A model generated the notes under the pieces. That model saw only the letters and a list, made by a program, of their open reading frames with translations, did no database searches and was not told where the DNA came from. A program made the position numbers and the translations under genes. DNA of 5,223 nucleotides from an uncultured Eubacteriales bacterium (GTDB lineage Bacteria > Bacillota > Clostridia > Oscillospirales > Feifaniaceae): assembly GCA_902474785.1 (NCBI GenBank), contig CABRXB010000098.1, forward strand, positions 1-5,223. Reading direction: 5' to 3'. Below are positions 4,039 to 5,223 of the stretch, piece by piece (position 1 is the stretch's first letter; the number at the start of each line of letters is the position of its first letter).

Positions 4039-5223
4039 ATGGAGCGCATTCAAACCCTGTCGCCACAGGTGGCCAATCTCATCGCCGCCGGAGAAGTGGT
4101 CGAACGGCCGGCTTCCATTGTCAAGGAGCTGCTGGAAAACTCCATCGACGCCGGCGCCACCCGCGTGACGGTGGAGGTGGAGAGCGGCGGCGTCAAGCTG
4201 CTGCGCGTCATCGACAACGGCTGCGGCATGTCCCCGCGCGACGCGGTGGCCTGCTTTGGACGCCACGCGACCTCCAAGGTGCGCGAGGCGGCCGATCTTG
4301 CGTCAGTCTGCACGCTCGGCTTTCGCGGCGAGGCGCTGGCCTCGGTTGCCGCCGTCTCTAAAGTGACGCTGCGCACCCGCGAGCCGGACAGCGACGAGGG
4401 GTTTGAAGTGGTGATCGAGGGCGGAAAACTGCTCTCCACCTCTCCTTGCGGCTGCCCTGTGGGCACCGAAATCACCGTGCGCGATCTCTTTTTCAACACG
4501 CCTGCGCGCAAGAAATTTCTCAAAAAGGACAGCACCGAGACCGCCGTCATCAGCGGCCTTTTGGAAAAACTCGCCCTCTCGCGTCCCGCTCTTGCCCTCT
4601 CTTATCAAAAGGACGGGCGCGACAGCCTGCGCACATCCGGCACGGGCGATCTGCCAAAGGCGGTGAGCGCCGTCTTCGGCGAAGCCCTCGCAAGAGAGAT
4701 GTTGCCCGTTTCGCTGCTCCAAAGCGGCATCCATGTGCACGGCCTGTGCGGCACCCCCGAGGTCGCGCGCCCCGGCCGTCAACAGCAGATCTTTTTCGTG
4801 GCCGGGCGCTATGTGCGTTCCCGCGTGCTTCAAATCTCCCTGGAAGAAGCCTACCACGGCAGTCTGCCGGGCGGCCGTTACCCCATTTGCGTCTTGTTTG
4901 TGGATGTGCACCCCAGCAGAGTCGACGCCAATGTACACCCCCAGAAGATGGAGGTCAAGTTTGCCGACGAACGCGCCGTGTACGACTGTGTGCTGGCCGC
5001 CGTCTCCCAGGCGCTCGGGCAGCCCAGACACCCACCCGCCGTGCGCCTGCCTGGAGCGCCCAAAGAGGGGCCCCGCCTGTCGTCCCCCGCCCCTGTGCAT
5101 CCGTTTCTTTCCGGGATCGGCGAAAAGCCTGCGCAAAGCCCTTCTCTCACCGCTGGCCCAGGGCTTGCCCAATCCCTCACGCTTGCCACATCGCTGCGGC
5201 GGCGCGGCAGCGTCGACATCGAG
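4039..5223 (+). CDS. mutL: DNA mismatch repair protein MutL, N-terminal part (3' end outside window)
   Basis: I translated the frame from ATG 4039 to the last base: 395 codons, no stop and no frameshift. MutL is a GHKL-family ATPase that couples MutS mismatch recognition to strand removal; in bacteria lacking MutH its C-terminal domain is a nickase. Visible ATPase motifs: KELLENSIDAGA (29-40) with the catalytic Glu30 and Mg-binding Asn34; DNGCGM (59-64); GRHATSK (74-80); and the GFRGEALAS lid (94-102). Then come FFNTPARKKFLK (151-162) and, in the transducer domain, the conserved NVHPQKMEVKF (298-308), whose Lys303 is the expected ATP-contacting lysine. From about residue 328 the sequence turns proline-rich, marking the start of the variable linker. 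The endonuclease domain with its DQHAxxExxxxE motif lies beyond the window, so its presence cannot be confirmed. Its distance from mutS (474 bases) is longer than usual for this pair. Confidence 0.97.
   Translation, partial: MERIQTLSPQVANLIAAGEVVERPASIVKELLENSIDAGATRVTVEVESGGVKLLRVIDNGCGMSPRDAVACFGRHATSKVREAADLASVCTLGFRGEALASVAAVSKVTLRTREPDSDEGFEVVIEGGKLLSTSPCGCPVGTEITVRDLFFNTPARKKFLKKDSTETAVISGLLEKLALSRPALALSYQKDGRDSLRTSGTGDLPKAVSAVFGEALAREMLPVSLLQSGIHVHGLCGTPEVARPGRQQQIFFVAGRYVRSRVLQISLEEAYHGSLPGGRYPICVLFVDVHPSRVDANVHPQKMEVKFADERAVYDCVLAAVSQALGQPRHPPAVRLPGAPKEGPRLSSPAPVHPFLSGIGEKPAQSPSLTAGPGLAQSLTLATSLRRRGSVDIE

Noticed and set aside
4034..4168. Alternative ATG at 4034 ahead of mutL
   Set aside because: It is in another frame and too close to the ribosome binding site; only ATG 4039 gives MutL.
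3741..4361. 206-codon + strand ORF running from the gap into mutL
   Set aside because: It begins at a TTG without a ribosome binding site and overlaps the true mutL frame; the overlapping part is an out-of-frame reading of MutL.
4303..5172. 289-codon ORF on the minus strand inside mutL
   Set aside because: It is antisense to the conserved MutL ATPase and transducer motifs, and its low-complexity Gly/Ala/His/Arg-rich translation is typical of a shadow frame.

Overview
The window is a chromosomal housekeeping segment from a Gram-positive bacterium, most likely a GC-rich member of the Clostridia. Three things point there: strong AGGAGG-type ribosome binding sites, GC-biased third codon positions in the main genes, and the order miaB, YlbF/YmcA-family gene, mutS, mutL. 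Bacillus subtilis has the same order (miaB/ymcB, ymcA, cotE, mutS, mutL). Here no cotE-like gene lies between the YlbF-family gene and mutS, as expected for a lineage without that spore-coat gene. The genus cannot be fixed from the sequence alone.

Layout, all main genes on the + strand: (1) 1-369, the 3' end of miaB, a tRNA methylthiotransferase, covering the end of the radical-SAM part and the TRAM domain. (2) 370-422, a short AT-rich gap with a possible promoter and a strong Shine-Dalgarno. (3) 423-818, a 131-residue YlbF/YmcA-family protein with a four-cysteine C-terminal tail. (4) 819-969, a spacer with a perfect 19-bp stem-loop, probably a terminator or attenuating hairpin. (5) 970-3564, complete mutS (864 aa). 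(6) 3565-4038, an unusually long pyrimidine-rich gap of 474 bases. (7) 4039 to the window end, the first 395 codons of mutL, still open at the edge.

MutS and MutL form the methyl-independent mismatch repair pathway typical of Firmicutes: MutS finds the mismatch and MutL is recruited as the downstream ATPase/endonuclease. MiaB and the YlbF-family protein act in RNA metabolism. MiaB needs Fe-S clusters and the YlbF-family cysteine tail suggests the same, so the first two genes share a possible Fe-S theme.

Most of the window is ordinary. The part the known genes do not explain is the mutS-mutL gap. It holds a 53-codon antisense ORF for a very basic protein with its own good ribosome binding site (3796-3957, minus strand), a 24-codon sense ORF with a consensus ribosome binding site (3648-3722), repeated GCTTG/GCGCC motifs and paired TTCGAA palindromes. 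None of these can be proved functional by eye. I found no mobile element, tRNA, rRNA or CRISPR array.
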